DNA of 38,159 bases from a virus. Where the stretch lies: positions 1 through 38,159 of the IMG/VR virus record IMGVR_UViG_3300043429_000425, one strand, 5' to 3'. Of this stretch, positions 7,587 through 15,224 are shown one piece after another. Under the pieces are notes generated by a model. That model had not been told where the DNA came from and made no database searches. It worked only from the letters and a program-made list of their open reading frames with translations. Made by a program: the position numbers and the translations under genes. Position 1 is the first letter of the stretch. Each line of letters begins with the position of its first letter.

Positions 7587-7953
7587 ATATAATTTTTAAA
7601 ATTTCATCAGGAGGTCTAAGGCCATGATCTTTTATATAATGGGACAGACCTTCAGGAAATACTAAGCCATTTATCTCCATACATTTAGACCCATTCATTA
7701 TACCACATATACGGCAATTAGACCATCCAAGCCAGTATTCATCCACATTAGCAGTCTTCAAAATGTTCAGCAACTTATTTCTGAAAGAAATATCCCAGGA
7801 AGTATCTATAAAATCTGTGGGGAACGGTAAATCGCTATGATCGATCCTCAATGAACGTCGCCAATATCCGAAAGTTTTTCGATTTATATTTCGATGTTTC
7901 CAGAACTGTTCATCAATAGTGCTAATGCTATTATCTAGTAAAGATATACTCAT
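7570..7953 (-). CDS. Putative metal-binding phage protein
   Basis: This 127-residue product is not assigned to a named family. Its second half has C-R-I-C-G, then NGS, and later PEGLSHYIKDHGLRPP, giving a C-x2-C ... H-x4-H set that suggests zinc binding. The N-terminal half contains aromatic/basic residues (WKHRNINRKTFGYWRRSLR). Its start overlaps the end of the glycosyltransferase gene by 4 bases, so it is translated as part of that operon. Confidence 0.7.
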   Translation of the reverse strand: MSISLLDNSISTIDEQFWKHRNINRKTFGYWRRSLRIDHSDLPFPTDFIDTSWDISFRNKLLNILKTANVDEYWLGWSNCRICGIMNGSKCMEINGLVFPEGLSHYIKDHGLRPPDEILKIIYEKST

Positions 7954-8693
7954 ACTTCTGTTTTGTAATTACTATATTTTTGTTTAAATTTTTCTGCCAT
8001 GAGATGCCACGTTTTATCATTAGCATATTCTCCTAGTCCATGGTGTATACAGAATATAGGATATACTCCCATAGTTAGGCTCATTATGTTAGCACGCACA
8101 GCCATTCCCATATCATAGTGGTGAAACGTAAAATCTCTGTCAAAAACTTCATCTTTTTCTTTCAACGATTCCATTTTAAAAGACATGAACAGGCCATCTA
8201 TAACAGCCACCCTACAAGGAGTTGGCCCGAAGTAGGCTGAATTGATGTGGCTGAATTCGCATCCATTAAATCCTTTAGGTATCGTATGTGAAACGATACC
8301 CCGTCCGTGCTCAGGTTTCGTTTTCCGTAGATGCCAGACTAAGGGAAGTTCTTGTCCACTAGGCATGATAATAGTAGAATAGTCTTGACTGGTCGCCCCC
8401 GCAAGACCTACTATATCATATTGTTCATGAGCTTTTATAAGCTTCTCGAAAAAGAATTGATCATGTATTTCTAGGTCGTCGTGCATGAAAATGACATAAT
8501 CATATTTTGAACTTTTATTTAAACAGTTTTGATATAACTCGGATAAACTCGTTTTATTCTCACAGAATAATTCTATAGATACATCATATTGTTCGGAGTT
8601 GTCATTTTCGAGCTTATCGATACATTCGAAAAAGTGACTATTTCTATATTCCTCAACGGTCTTCATTGTAGGGACTACTATTTTAAATCGCAT
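7950..8693 (-). CDS. Glycosyltransferase, GT-A fold
   Basis: I start the gene at the ATG at 8693 (MRFKIVVPTMKTVEEYR, 248 residues), because the protein begins like a GT-A Rossmann strand there; upstream in-frame ATGs to 8804 would run into the opposite gene. Features: IVVPTM (5-10), the DXD-like acidic site FMHDDLEI (69-76), GLAGA (97-101), IDGLFMSF (165-172) and FHHYDMG (190-196), all characteristic of cytoplasmic family-2-like glycosyltransferases that act on cell surface glycans or phage targets. The substrate is unknown; modification of phage DNA, a virion protein or host surface are all possible. It is the first gene of the minus block ending at 5036. Confidence 0.8.
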   Translation of the reverse strand: MRFKIVVPTMKTVEEYRNSHFFECIDKLENDNSEQYDVSIELFCENKTSLSELYQNCLNKSSKYDYVIFMHDDLEIHDQFFFEKLIKAHEQYDIVGLAGATSQDYSTIIMPSGQELPLVWHLRKTKPEHGRGIVSHTIPKGFNGCEFSHINSAYFGPTPCRVAVIDGLFMSFKMESLKEKDEVFDRDFTFHHYDMGMAVRANIMSLTMGVYPIFCIHHGLGEYANDKTWHLMAEKFKQKYSNYKTEV

Positions 8694-8699
8694 ATAGCA

Positions 8700-8727
8700 A
8701 TTTAACACATTGTAGAAAAATACGCAA
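8700..8727 (-). promoter_or_regulatory. Weak sigma-70-like promoter before glycosyltransferase
   Basis: On the minus strand TTGCGT (8727-8722), 16 bases, TTAAAT (8705-8700), then 6 bases to the ATG at 8693. It lies in a 53-base divergent spacer facing the late promoter at 8734-8741. Confidence 0.4.
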
Positions 8728-8733
8728 GAAATA

Positions 8734-8741
8734 AGTAAATA
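8734..8741 (+). promoter_or_regulatory. Late promoter AGTAAATA
   Basis: AGTAAATA is followed by 5 bases (TACAT) and the ATG at 8747. No -35-like hexamer is evident. Confidence 0.6.
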
Positions 8742-8746
8742 TACAT

Positions 8747-9400
8747 ATGAACTATAATGAATTATTTCGATCTGTACTTCTGGAACTTGCACAGACACCA
8801 TCAAGCACCACTCCAGCAGGAACCCCTAAAACTTCTAGACCTCGTTACGATACTCCCTCTGGTGCAATCGATTCTTTTCTGGATGACGACACCAATCCCG
8901 CTGAATTTTCTACAGATGATGGTGGGTTGAAAGAAAAGATCGAAGAAATTCGTAACGGATTTGAACAGGAGGTCGCACGAATGGCGGAAGCTTTCTCACC
9001 TGAGAAGTTATCAGACATGAATCTTGGAGAACTTAGACGTATCTCTGATAATGCAACATCCGCTCTCGGATCTATTCAGAACCATTTCAAACCTAAACCA
9101 GGAGAAGAATATAAACGCTCGGCAGTTATTGCCAATGATATAACCCGTAATGCTGATAAAGAAACCGCATTCAACGATCTTACTAACATTTTAACAGAAT
9201 TTAATGCATCTATCTCAGAACTTGAGGTTGCCATTAATAATGTTAGTACTAAATTCGGTGTGTTTATTAAAACCCTGCAAAAACCTATGAGTGATGAAGA
9301 GTTGGAAGATCTCATCCCAGATCAAGAACAAGGATTAAACGATTCACCAGAAACGGGCGATAGTTCCTTAGGAAAACCACCAGCATCTCCTCTTAGATAA
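8747..9400 (+). CDS. Candidate internal head protein
   Basis: The 217-residue product is not recognised. It begins MNYNELFRSVLLELAQTP, an amphipathic peptide with an L-x-E site (residues 11-13) like the capsid-targeting peptides cleaved by the T4 prohead protease. A Pro/Thr/Ser-rich linker follows, then a long helical region (about 60-190) including LSDMNLGELRRI, similar to a phrase in the 2368-3162 product, and an acidic tail. It is a lone plus-strand gene between minus-strand genes, with its own late promoter and a terminator lying inside the opposing primase gene. The head role is inferred. Confidence 0.75.
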   Translation: MNYNELFRSVLLELAQTPSSTTPAGTPKTSRPRYDTPSGAIDSFLDDDTNPAEFSTDDGGLKEKIEEIRNGFEQEVARMAEAFSPEKLSDMNLGELRRISDNATSALGSIQNHFKPKPGEEYKRSAVIANDITRNADKETAFNDLTNILTEFNASISELEVAINNVSTKFGVFIKTLQKPMSDEELEDLIPDQEQGLNDSPETGDSSLGKPPASPLR

Positions 9401-9402
9401 AT

Positions 9403-11277
9403 TTATAGTCTCACAAGGCCCGCAGAGCCTTTATAAGAATGTTGCAAAACTAAAGCAGGGTCTATCTGGTCCTGCTTTTTTTCTACACAATAATCATTAA
9501 AATCTTTAAATTCACTGAATTCATTCTCAAATAAAAAGACAGTCTGATTGTTTTTTAATTTATCTTCGATTATTTTCCTAACTTCATCACCTTCTAGTGT
9601 ATAATTATCTAATACCCATATCAGTTGATGAAATGGAAATAATCGTAACAATGTCTCTTCTTGTGATTCAGTCAGTCGTGTCCCCGCTACAGATACGCCA
9701 TTTCTAACAAACATACAATCTATCTGTCCCTCAAATAAGAATATATATGGGAAATTTTCATCAATTTTGTCTAAATTAAAGATGGGTTTATTTGATCCAA
9801 ATTTTATCAAATACTTCGCTTTACTATCTGAATCTAAAAGTTTTCGGGAAATATAACTTTCTATTTTTCCATGATTATTATAAAAAGGAATGATTAATCT
9901 ATTTCCATGAAACTTATCATTTAGACATACATAATAAGTCTTTGGAGCGTTCAGTGCAGAAAATAAACGTCTCTCGTTACAAACCTCCAATGCAATATTA
10001 ACAACTGGATAATTCTTAAAATATTCTATTTGTAATGAATCTTTTAAGTTTACACATTCTCCTGGAAGAGTTGGCAAATCAAAAACACGTTCTTCAGCTT
10101 TATCTATAATTAGTTTATATTTAGAATCATAGTCATAATCCTTTAACTCTGTGAATATTTCTTTAAAAGTTAATCCCGTAACTTCCTTTATCCAAAAATA
10201 CGGAGTCCATGAACGGGCGCAATTTCCTGTAAGAATATTATCATCCAAATAAAACCCACCAGTAATCGGCTCTTCTAAACAAAAAACTTCTTCAGAACCT
10301 ATAAACTTCTTACTTCTAAGAATAACATCTGAATTTGTTTTCAATTTGATACGATATATAGGTTTAGCATTAGCATAACAGTTTTTTCTTGTGCGGGGAT
10401 ATATATTATTTACTATTCTATATCCCCCCATTGCTGCAAATGTAGTTATCCATTCGACTAAATCTGACCGAACTGTAGCTATTTCATATAGATTATTAGC
10501 GTATCCATCTGTCAACCATAATCCATAAATGAACCCGGAAATATAACTTGGATTTATTGTATTTGGAATATCTTTTAAATGTTCGACACGACCTATATTA
10601 ACATACGCATCCCCTTTTAAGTTTTTAGGATAAGTTACTTTATACCCCGCCATTCGCAATATTTCTAATATTGTGTCTTTTCGGCTATCTTGCTTACATA
10701 CTCTGATAATAGCATATCGTTTTTCTCCTTTATATTTTCTATAAGTTCCATCACCAAAAATAATACCATGAACAATACCCATAATATCTCTCTCTTCAAC
10801 AGTTGGTGTAGTATCTAATCTATCGCCTAGTTTTAATTCAGTAGTAGTATCATACTTTCTTCTTTTATTATCTCTTTTTATAAACCATTTATGATTCTCT
10901 GTAGCTTTTATAGTATATCTTTTATTTGAAAATCCTAGATTACCAAATTGATATTCGAACACGTTTTGGTGTCCATAGCTTAATATCTTTCTTTTTCTCC
11001 AAACACCATCCTTACATCTTATAGTAACCAATAAATCTTTTATTTTTCTAAATTCTATAGGGCCATACTCCAGTGTTAATATTTTAACATCTCCAGAGAA
11101 ACAGTTATGGCAGTATAAATAATCATCATTTTTAAAATAAAAAAGCCGCCTCTTTTTACCCCAACTATCCCCCTCTTTGCAAATAGGGCAACTACCATTC
11201 AAATAAGAAGAAGTTTCTCTTATCGAAGCAGAGTAGTAATTGAATTTATTTATCAAATATGCTTGGGGTAATTCCAT
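9403..11277 (-). CDS. 61: DNA primase (gp61-like) interrupted by an intein
   Basis: This gene encodes the primase that makes RNA primers at the replication fork with the gp41-type helicase. I choose the ATG at 11277 (MELPQAYLINKF, 624 residues) because a TTGAAA-N17-TATATT promoter places its -10 box 6 bases upstream; an in-frame ATG at 11325 precedes that promoter. The N-terminal zinc-binding domain has C30-P-I-C33 and C56-H-N-C; the fourth cysteine position is split by an intein (residues 59-352). After splicing, the sequence reads CHN-CARSW. The C-terminal half is a TOPRIM domain with FEGQID (515-520) and VLDN (555-558). The last 30 codons overlap, on the opposite strand, a terminator for the convergent gene. 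Confidence 0.85.
   Translation of the reverse strand: MELPQAYLINKFNYYSASIRETSSYLNGSCPICKEGDSWGKKRRLFYFKNDDYLYCHNCFSGDVKILTLEYGPIEFRKIKDLLVTIRCKDGVWRKRKILSYGHQNVFEYQFGNLGFSNKRYTIKATENHKWFIKRDNKRRKYDTTTELKLGDRLDTTPTVEERDIMGIVHGIIFGDGTYRKYKGEKRYAIIRVCKQDSRKDTILEILRMAGYKVTYPKNLKGDAYVNIGRVEHLKDIPNTINPSYISGFIYGLWLTDGYANNLYEIATVRSDLVEWITTFAAMGGYRIVNNIYPRTRKNCYANAKPIYRIKLKTNSDVILRSKKFIGSEEVFCLEEPITGGFYLDDNILTGNCARSWTPYFWIKEVTGLTFKEIFTELKDYDYDSKYKLIIDKAEERVFDLPTLPGECVNLKDSLQIEYFKNYPVVNIALEVCNERRLFSALNAPKTYYVCLNDKFHGNRLIIPFYNNHGKIESYISRKLLDSDSKAKYLIKFGSNKPIFNLDKIDENFPYIFLFEGQIDCMFVRNGVSVAGTRLTESQEETLLRLFPFHQLIWVLDNYTLEGDEVRKIIEDKLKNNQTVFLFENEFSEFKDFNDYCVEKKQDQIDPALVLQHSYKGSAGLVRL
9452..9482 (+). terminator. 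Rho-independent terminator inside primase 3' end
   Basis: On the plus strand AAAGCAGG (9452-9459) pairs with CCTGCTTT (9471-9478), extendable by three pairs (two of them wobble) to a 5-base loop, and the T run continues to 9482. It would end transcripts of the 8747-9400 gene, although it lies within the coding sequence of the convergent primase gene. Confidence 0.8.
10222..11103 (-). mobile_element. Intein with LAGLIDADG homing endonuclease in primase
   Basis: A 294-residue in-frame insertion. Block A is CFSGDVKILTLEYG, starting with the nucleophile Cys; block B is TIKATENHKWF with the T-x-x-H pattern; blocks C and E are the two LAGLIDADG helices IVHGIIFGDGTY and ISGFIYGLWLTDGY, each keeping its acidic residue; block F/G is EEVFCLEEPITGGFYL, then DDNILTGN followed by Cys. 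The penultimate His common in inteins is Gly here, a variant known from active inteins. The endonuclease looks intact, so the element may still be mobile. It sits exactly before the fourth zinc cysteine of the primase. Confidence 0.93.
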
Positions 11278-11283
11278 CCATAC

Positions 11284-11312
11284 AATATAGCGAGTAAGCC
11301 CACATTTTTCAA
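11284..11312 (-). promoter_or_regulatory. Sigma-70-like promoter for primase
   Basis: On the minus strand TTGAAA (11312-11307), 17 bases, TATATT (11289-11284), then 6 bases to the ATG at 11277. The -35 box overlaps the late box of the divergent gene at 11311-11318. Confidence 0.65.
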
Positions 11313-11318
11313 TAAGTA
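11311..11318 (+). promoter_or_regulatory. Late promoter variant AATAAGTA
   Basis: AATAAGTA is followed by 5 bases (AATAC) and the ATG at 11324. Confidence 0.5.
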
Positions 11319-11323
11319 AATAC

Positions 11324-11761
11324 ATGACCCCTGAATTTGATCAATTTTGTGAATCTCTTATTCGTGAATATACAACTGCGAAATCCAAACGTAGAGAGTC
11401 GCGCTATTGGGCAGATACCATGTTTCCCAAGTCGGGTGTTAGACAGGTACGCTCCCTAAATAATCATTCAGACTCGCAAAAAACCAAGTTAGGAAATCAA
11501 CAATATATAGGAAATTATTGGGATGGAAAAGGTGCTAGGGGACAGAATAAATCCCAAAAAGATCATGCACAGGCAGGTATTGCAAAAGGTCTAGGAGGTC
11601 ATTTAAGAATAAAAGGTGTGAACCCTAAAAAGCCAGGAGCAAGAGTAAACTCTAAACAAGGAAATATGGAGGTTAAATATACATTAAAGAATGGTGTTTC
11701 TAAAATAGGCTCCGTAGGTAAAACAGATTTTCAATTCCTCGAACCTAAACATTACAAGTAA
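11324..11761 (+). CDS. Basic candidate internal head protein
   Basis: The 145-residue product is not recognised. It begins MTPEFDQFCESLIREYT, resembling a capsid-targeting peptide with an I-x-E site (13-15), followed by a Lys/Arg/Gly-rich body that could bind DNA. The segment YIGNYWDGKGARGQNKSQKD resembles the QGNYDGKAR repeats of the 2368-3162 product. The stop codon TAA is part of the AGTAAGTA box used by the next gene. The gene is divergent from the primase, and its promoter overlaps the primase -35 box. A role as a DNA-binding protein packaged in the head is inferred. Confidence 0.75.
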   Translation: MTPEFDQFCESLIREYTTAKSKRRESRYWADTMFPKSGVRQVRSLNNHSDSQKTKLGNQQYIGNYWDGKGARGQNKSQKDHAQAGIAKGLGGHLRIKGVNPKKPGARVNSKQGNMEVKYTLKNGVSKIGSVGKTDFQFLEPKHYK

Positions 11762-11764
11762 GTA
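11757..11764 (+). promoter_or_regulatory. Late promoter variant AGTAAGTA with embedded stop codon
   Basis: AGTAAGTA contains the TAA stop of the upstream gene (11759-11761) and ends 5 bases before the ATG at 11770. Confidence 0.5.
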
Positions 11765-11769
11765 ATTGA

Positions 11770-12624
11770 ATGATAAATGGAATTGTTAGTAACTGTGGAA
11801 TTATAACACCTCAAGTATTTCAGACATGTGATTTCGGGGGTCTACCTGCCGTAACTCACAACCATATTCCATATTTCAATAAAATGTTATGTCAATGGGC
11901 ATATAATGTTCCTATGCGATTTTCGTGGGTCATGATTATAAATGCTCATAACAGGAATTATTTAATTAATAAAATTAAGAACGTTGTACCTAACTACGAA
12001 CCTCCGGGATGGAATATAGCATCAATGACTGATGCAACTTGGACAACTGCAACTCAAGATGTCGTAGGTTGTATTTTTGCACATGCAGTTGGAATTCCTG
12101 GAGAAAATATAAATGTTGATTATGCAGGAATAACAGAAGGTTCTAACAATGGATTCATTAATGCGCCCATTATAAATGGTAGGTCTAATTTTGAACAACT
12201 TACTACTGGTTTCTTAGAAACTAATAAATCTTTCGTAGACGGTGTAATACGTCCTTGGGCTATTCTAGCTGCACATGAGGGATTAATAGCAACTCCTAGA
12301 GATAGGAGTATAAAAGCTGATATTTTTATATATCAGCTTGCACGAAATGGTGAATGTTCTCCTAATATCATTAGGAAGGCATATATTTTTAAAGATTGTG
12401 TACCTGTTAATATTCCTAGAGAAGAAATGGATTATACCTCAAGTTCAGATTTTCCTAAAATGCAGGCCAATTTTGTATATAATAGTTATTCGATTGATGG
12501 ATTTGTTGGTCAATCTTCGGCAGCAACGAAGTCTACCATCACCAATTCTACACTTCAAGGGGAAATCGCTATGAGTCAACAATTCATAAATCAACAAAAT
12601 AAACTTGTGCAAGGTTTGGCATAA
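11770..12624 (+). CDS. 54: Baseplate tail-tube initiator-like protein (gp54-like)
   Basis: The 284-residue product has the tail-tube-fold signature shared by gp19, gp48 and gp54 of T4: FLETNKSFVDGVIRPWAILA, then SIKADIFIYQLARNGE, RKAYIFKDCVPVNIPREEMD and FPKMQANFVYNSYSI. In T4, gp54 sits on the baseplate hub and nucleates tube polymerisation; T4 gp54 is 320 residues, close to this length. Its place in a baseplate operon ahead of two hub-assembly proteins agrees. Assignment to gp54 rather than another tube-fold baseplate protein is inferred. Confidence 0.6.
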   Translation: MINGIVSNCGIITPQVFQTCDFGGLPAVTHNHIPYFNKMLCQWAYNVPMRFSWVMIINAHNRNYLINKIKNVVPNYEPPGWNIASMTDATWTTATQDVVGCIFAHAVGIPGENINVDYAGITEGSNNGFINAPIINGRSNFEQLTTGFLETNKSFVDGVIRPWAILAAHEGLIATPRDRSIKADIFIYQLARNGECSPNIIRKAYIFKDCVPVNIPREEMDYTSSSDFPKMQANFVYNSYSIDGFVGQSSAATKSTITNSTLQGEIAMSQQFINQQNKLVQGLA

Positions 12625-12638
12625 GTGTAGATTAATAC

Positions 12639-13601
12639 ATGACATCTAAAAAAATTTGGATACCTTCTATCCAAGAATTCATATTATTCAAAGAATTAAC
12701 AGTAATCCAGTATAAAGACCTACACAAGCAAATGAGTGACAAAGAGGACTTTATTAATATGCTCAATTCATTACTAGCAGCAAATGGTCCTTGGCGATTT
12801 AATACAGACTCCTTAACTATTATAGATCGGTTTGTTATATTCTTGTATTTAAAGATATATTCGTGTGGAAAAGACCTTCCATTCACCCGAATATGCGATA
12901 AATGTAAGACTGAAACTAGCAAGTCCTTTGACTTGAATAATATGTTGGATACAATTGCACCCGTTATAGATAGATCATTTAAACATATATTTTCATTTAA
13001 GAATTATCAAATAATATGTGATATACCGAATATACTATGTGCGGACTCATACATTCGAGATATAGAGGATATTAATGATCAATTAGATGATTATCTTTTT
13101 AGTCACATACGAGGTATAATAATAAATGGTAATACGTTTCATACAAATACTCAAGAGGATATGAAAATAGTTCTTCCGCATATACAAATGGCAGATATTT
13201 TAAGTATTAAGGATAAGTTCATCGATCCGTTGTATAAGAGTTTCACTGATTTATCATTAATGGAGATGCACTGCTCCAACGATAAATGTAAATCGGAAAT
13301 ATTTAAGTTAAACTTTAGCACAGGTAATATAACGGATATAATAAAAATATTATATAATGACGATAGTCTGGATAATATTTTATCGGTTATAGCCGATGTG
13401 TCCGCCAATTATCATTTAGATTATAAATTTTATGAAAATATAACACCTCTTGAATTAGATATTATATTTGCTAAATTGATAAAAGCACATCAATCCGAAT
13501 CACCTAAAGAATCAATACAAGAGAATCAAACAACTGATTTATTTGATCAGTATCGCTCTGAAACAAAAGGAATGGTTGAACAGCCATCAGAATTCATGTA
13601 A
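12639..13601 (+). CDS. Baseplate hub assembly protein with zinc-finger pairs (T4_baseplate family, gp26/gp51-like)
   Basis: The 320-residue product opens IWIPSIQEFILFKELTVIQYKD, a pattern of the T4 gp26-type baseplate family (proline-serine start, aromatic strand, then L-T-x-x-Q-Y-K). Two cysteine pairs follow, C-D-K-C in RICDKCKTET and HCSNDKC later, suggesting a zinc site inserted in the middle. The C-terminal 40 residues are polar and probably disordered (KESIQENQTTDLFDQYRSE). The next gene looks like a second member of the family. In T4, gp26 and gp51 act in hub assembly. No clear promoter box is seen before it, so it probably depends on read-through from 11770. Confidence 0.55.
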   Translation: MTSKKIWIPSIQEFILFKELTVIQYKDLHKQMSDKEDFINMLNSLLAANGPWRFNTDSLTIIDRFVIFLYLKIYSCGKDLPFTRICDKCKTETSKSFDLNNMLDTIAPVIDRSFKHIFSFKNYQIICDIPNILCADSYIRDIEDINDQLDDYLFSHIRGIIINGNTFHTNTQEDMKIVLPHIQMADILSIKDKFIDPLYKSFTDLSLMEMHCSNDKCKSEIFKLNFSTGNITDIIKILYNDDSLDNILSVIADVSANYHLDYKFYENITPLELDIIFAKLIKAHQSESPKESIQENQTTDLFDQYRSETKGMVEQPSEFM

Positions 13602-13602
13602 G

Positions 13603-13609
13603 TTAAGTA
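13603..13609 (+). promoter_or_regulatory. Late promoter variant TTAAGTA
   Basis: TTAAGTA lies 7 bases before the ATG at 13617. Weaker than the other boxes. Confidence 0.35.
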
Positions 13610-13616
13610 TTATATT

Positions 13617-14429
13617 ATGGAACCCGAAATTCCCCTAAATCAACAAGAAATTCTAGCACTCTTAAAAGAATCAAATAAACAATTTGAATCTAACACATAC
13701 ATTCCTTCTTTAAATAAAGAGGTTCATATTAAGCCTATGAATGCATTGCATTTGAAGAGTATTATTAAAACTGCTCTCGCAGGCTCGTTTGTAGACAATC
13801 AGTTTAACCAAACTATGTTTGTTATTCTAAAAGACATACTCGATCCGTCTATACCTACTTCAAATATAAATATATTCGATAAAATTTCAATTCTGTTGGA
13901 CTTGCGAAAAAAGAATGTCAAATCCACAATAGATGTGGAAGTTTTTGCAGAAACTGGAAAGATTATCCAAGTAGATATCGACCGTATATTGCGTTCTATT
14001 AAAAAGTCTAAGAAATCTTTCTCAGATCAAACAGTGAAAGATGGAACCTATGAAGCTACTCTGAACTTTCCGTCTTTAGATCAGGAGTTTATTTTTGATA
14101 GAGATTTTGAACAAACAAAAATTAAAAAGATTGATGAAAGGAATAAGGATTCTATGAAAGATATTCCAGGTGTTATGTTTATGTACTACCTGTCACAATT
14201 TATAAAATATATAAAAATTGGAGAGACGAATATAAATCTAGTTGCAAAAAATGTCCAGGATAGGTTGACGATTGTTGAGAATCTTCCTAGCAATCTGATT
14301 AATAAAATTATAGAAAAAATCGATTCTGAATTTGGAAAAAGAATAACAGAAGTATTAACTGTCGAAGAGATGATAGATGATGTGTCTCATAGAGGAGTAA
14401 TAGAAATATCTCCTGCACTGTTCTCCTAA
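13617..14429 (+). CDS. 26: Baseplate hub subunit, gp26-like (T4_baseplate family)
   Basis: The 270-residue product contains YIPSLNKEVHIKPMNALHLK, then FNQTMFVILKDILDP and IFDKISILLDLRKKNVKST, in the order seen in the T4_baseplate (gp26) family: a conserved proline start, a basic strand, K-x-L/I and a D-x-I-x-L-L-x-x-L-R-x-x-x-V motif. The T4 protein is a baseplate hub assembly component. The gene ends the plus-strand operon begun at 11770 and is followed by a strong terminator. Confidence 0.6.
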   Translation: MEPEIPLNQQEILALLKESNKQFESNTYIPSLNKEVHIKPMNALHLKSIIKTALAGSFVDNQFNQTMFVILKDILDPSIPTSNINIFDKISILLDLRKKNVKSTIDVEVFAETGKIIQVDIDRILRSIKKSKKSFSDQTVKDGTYEATLNFPSLDQEFIFDRDFEQTKIKKIDERNKDSMKDIPGVMFMYYLSQFIKYIKIGETNINLVAKNVQDRLTIVENLPSNLINKIIEKIDSEFGKRITEVLTVEEMIDDVSHRGVIEISPALFS

Positions 14430-14437
14430 TAAAAAAA

Positions 14438-14456
14438 CCCTCAGATTATCTGAGGG
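14438..14456 (+). terminator. Bidirectional terminator between convergent genes
   Basis: CCCTCAGA (14438-14445) and TCTGAGGG (14449-14456) form an 8-base-pair stem with a TTA loop, preceded by seven A and followed by six T residues. It can stop transcripts from both the 13617 gene and the convergent 15194 gene. Confidence 0.9.
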
Positions 14457-14465
14457 TTTTTTATT

Positions 14466-15194
14466 TTAAGCATTTCTTATCTTGTTCGCTAAGGTGTTTC
14501 TTGGTTTGACTAAGCCTTGGGCCTTTCTCTGTGCATAATCCCGTCTTCTCTGTGTGCTACGGTGACTTGCGCGAGAGGCCGGATTAGCGACATCTTCTGC
14601 ACCTACTTGTGCGTCCAAACTCTTCTGGCGTTCGGCCTGTTTAGCCATTTCCTGTTTTTTCCATTCAGGTGTGTATGATGGATCGGTTTCAACGTTGAGT
14701 TGTGGATATTTAACAGAGAGGTAATGTTGAAGATCTAAGAATGTCGAATTAATATAAGCAAGTGCTTGATCTACATATTTATCCTGTCCATTGAAACCCT
14801 TTCTAAAAGCTTCCATTTGTTCGAATAAGCGACTGTTGGTGACGGTTCGATCTATTTTCTGCCACTGTTTACCTATATTATTTGCATGATTATTATATTG
14901 GGTCTCCTGTCTACCTTGTTGATATGCATTTTTAGCACGACCCATCCAATCTTTACCAGCCTTGTCTAGTCCTTGTGTTCTGGCTTGTTTAAATGCACCT
15001 CCTATGTTACTACCTATCTTAGATGCAACGTTTTTGAGTCCACCTAACACAGGAGCAAGTTCTTGGATTATTCTAATCTGACCATCACTCAGTTGGTTAG
15101 ATTCGTAAAGATGTATTAGTGTTTCTTCAGAATACACACCAGAAAGTAATTGTCTTTGAAAATGTTCAAGCTGCTCTTGTTCGTAAATAGTCAT
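14466..15194 (-). CDS. Basic Gln/Ala/Arg-rich protein of unknown function
   Basis: A 242-residue product, not recognised. It is mostly helical and polar, rich in Lys, Arg, Gln and Ala, with a hydrophobic glycine-containing stretch (LGGLKNVASKIGSNIGGAF, about 50-68) and a strongly basic C-terminus (SHRSTQRRRDYAQRKAQG). It is a lone minus-strand gene in a plus-strand virion region, with a late-type promoter that is divergent from that of the tape measure gene. A virion or DNA-binding role is plausible but only inferred from position and charge. Confidence 0.75.
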   Translation of the reverse strand: MTIYEQEQLEHFQRQLLSGVYSEETLIHLYESNQLSDGQIRIIQELAPVLGGLKNVASKIGSNIGGAFKQARTQGLDKAGKDWMGRAKNAYQQGRQETQYNNHANNIGKQWQKIDRTVTNSRLFEQMEAFRKGFNGQDKYVDQALAYINSTFLDLQHYLSVKYPQLNVETDPSYTPEWKKQEMAKQAERQKSLDAQVGAEDVANPASRASHRSTQRRRDYAQRKAQGLVKPRNTLANKIRNA

Positions 15195-15201
15195 ATTGTA
15201 T

Positions 15202-15209
15202 TATTTACC
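15202..15209 (-). promoter_or_regulatory. Late-type promoter GGTAAATA
   Basis: GGTAAATA on the minus strand lies 7 bases before the ATG at 15194. One base separates it from the plus-strand TATAAATA at 15211, so two divergent late promoters abut. Confidence 0.5.
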
Positions 15210-15210
15210 G

Positions 15211-15218
15211 TATAAATA
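15211..15218 (+). promoter_or_regulatory. Late promoter TATAAATA for the tail operon
   Basis: Perfect TATAAATA, followed by TAAATA (6 bases) and the ATG at 15225. Confidence 0.75.
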
Positions 15219-15224
15219 TAAATA

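Noticed and set aside
8694-8804. Upstream starts for the glycosyltransferase
   Set aside because: They overlap the divergent 8747 gene and add a hydrophobic stretch that looks like non-coding sequence; the GT-A fold begins at 8693.
11278-11325. Upstream start for the primase
   Set aside because: It would place the start codon before the TTGAAA-N17-TATATT promoter and overlap the divergent gene; the zinc domain does not need the extra 16 residues.
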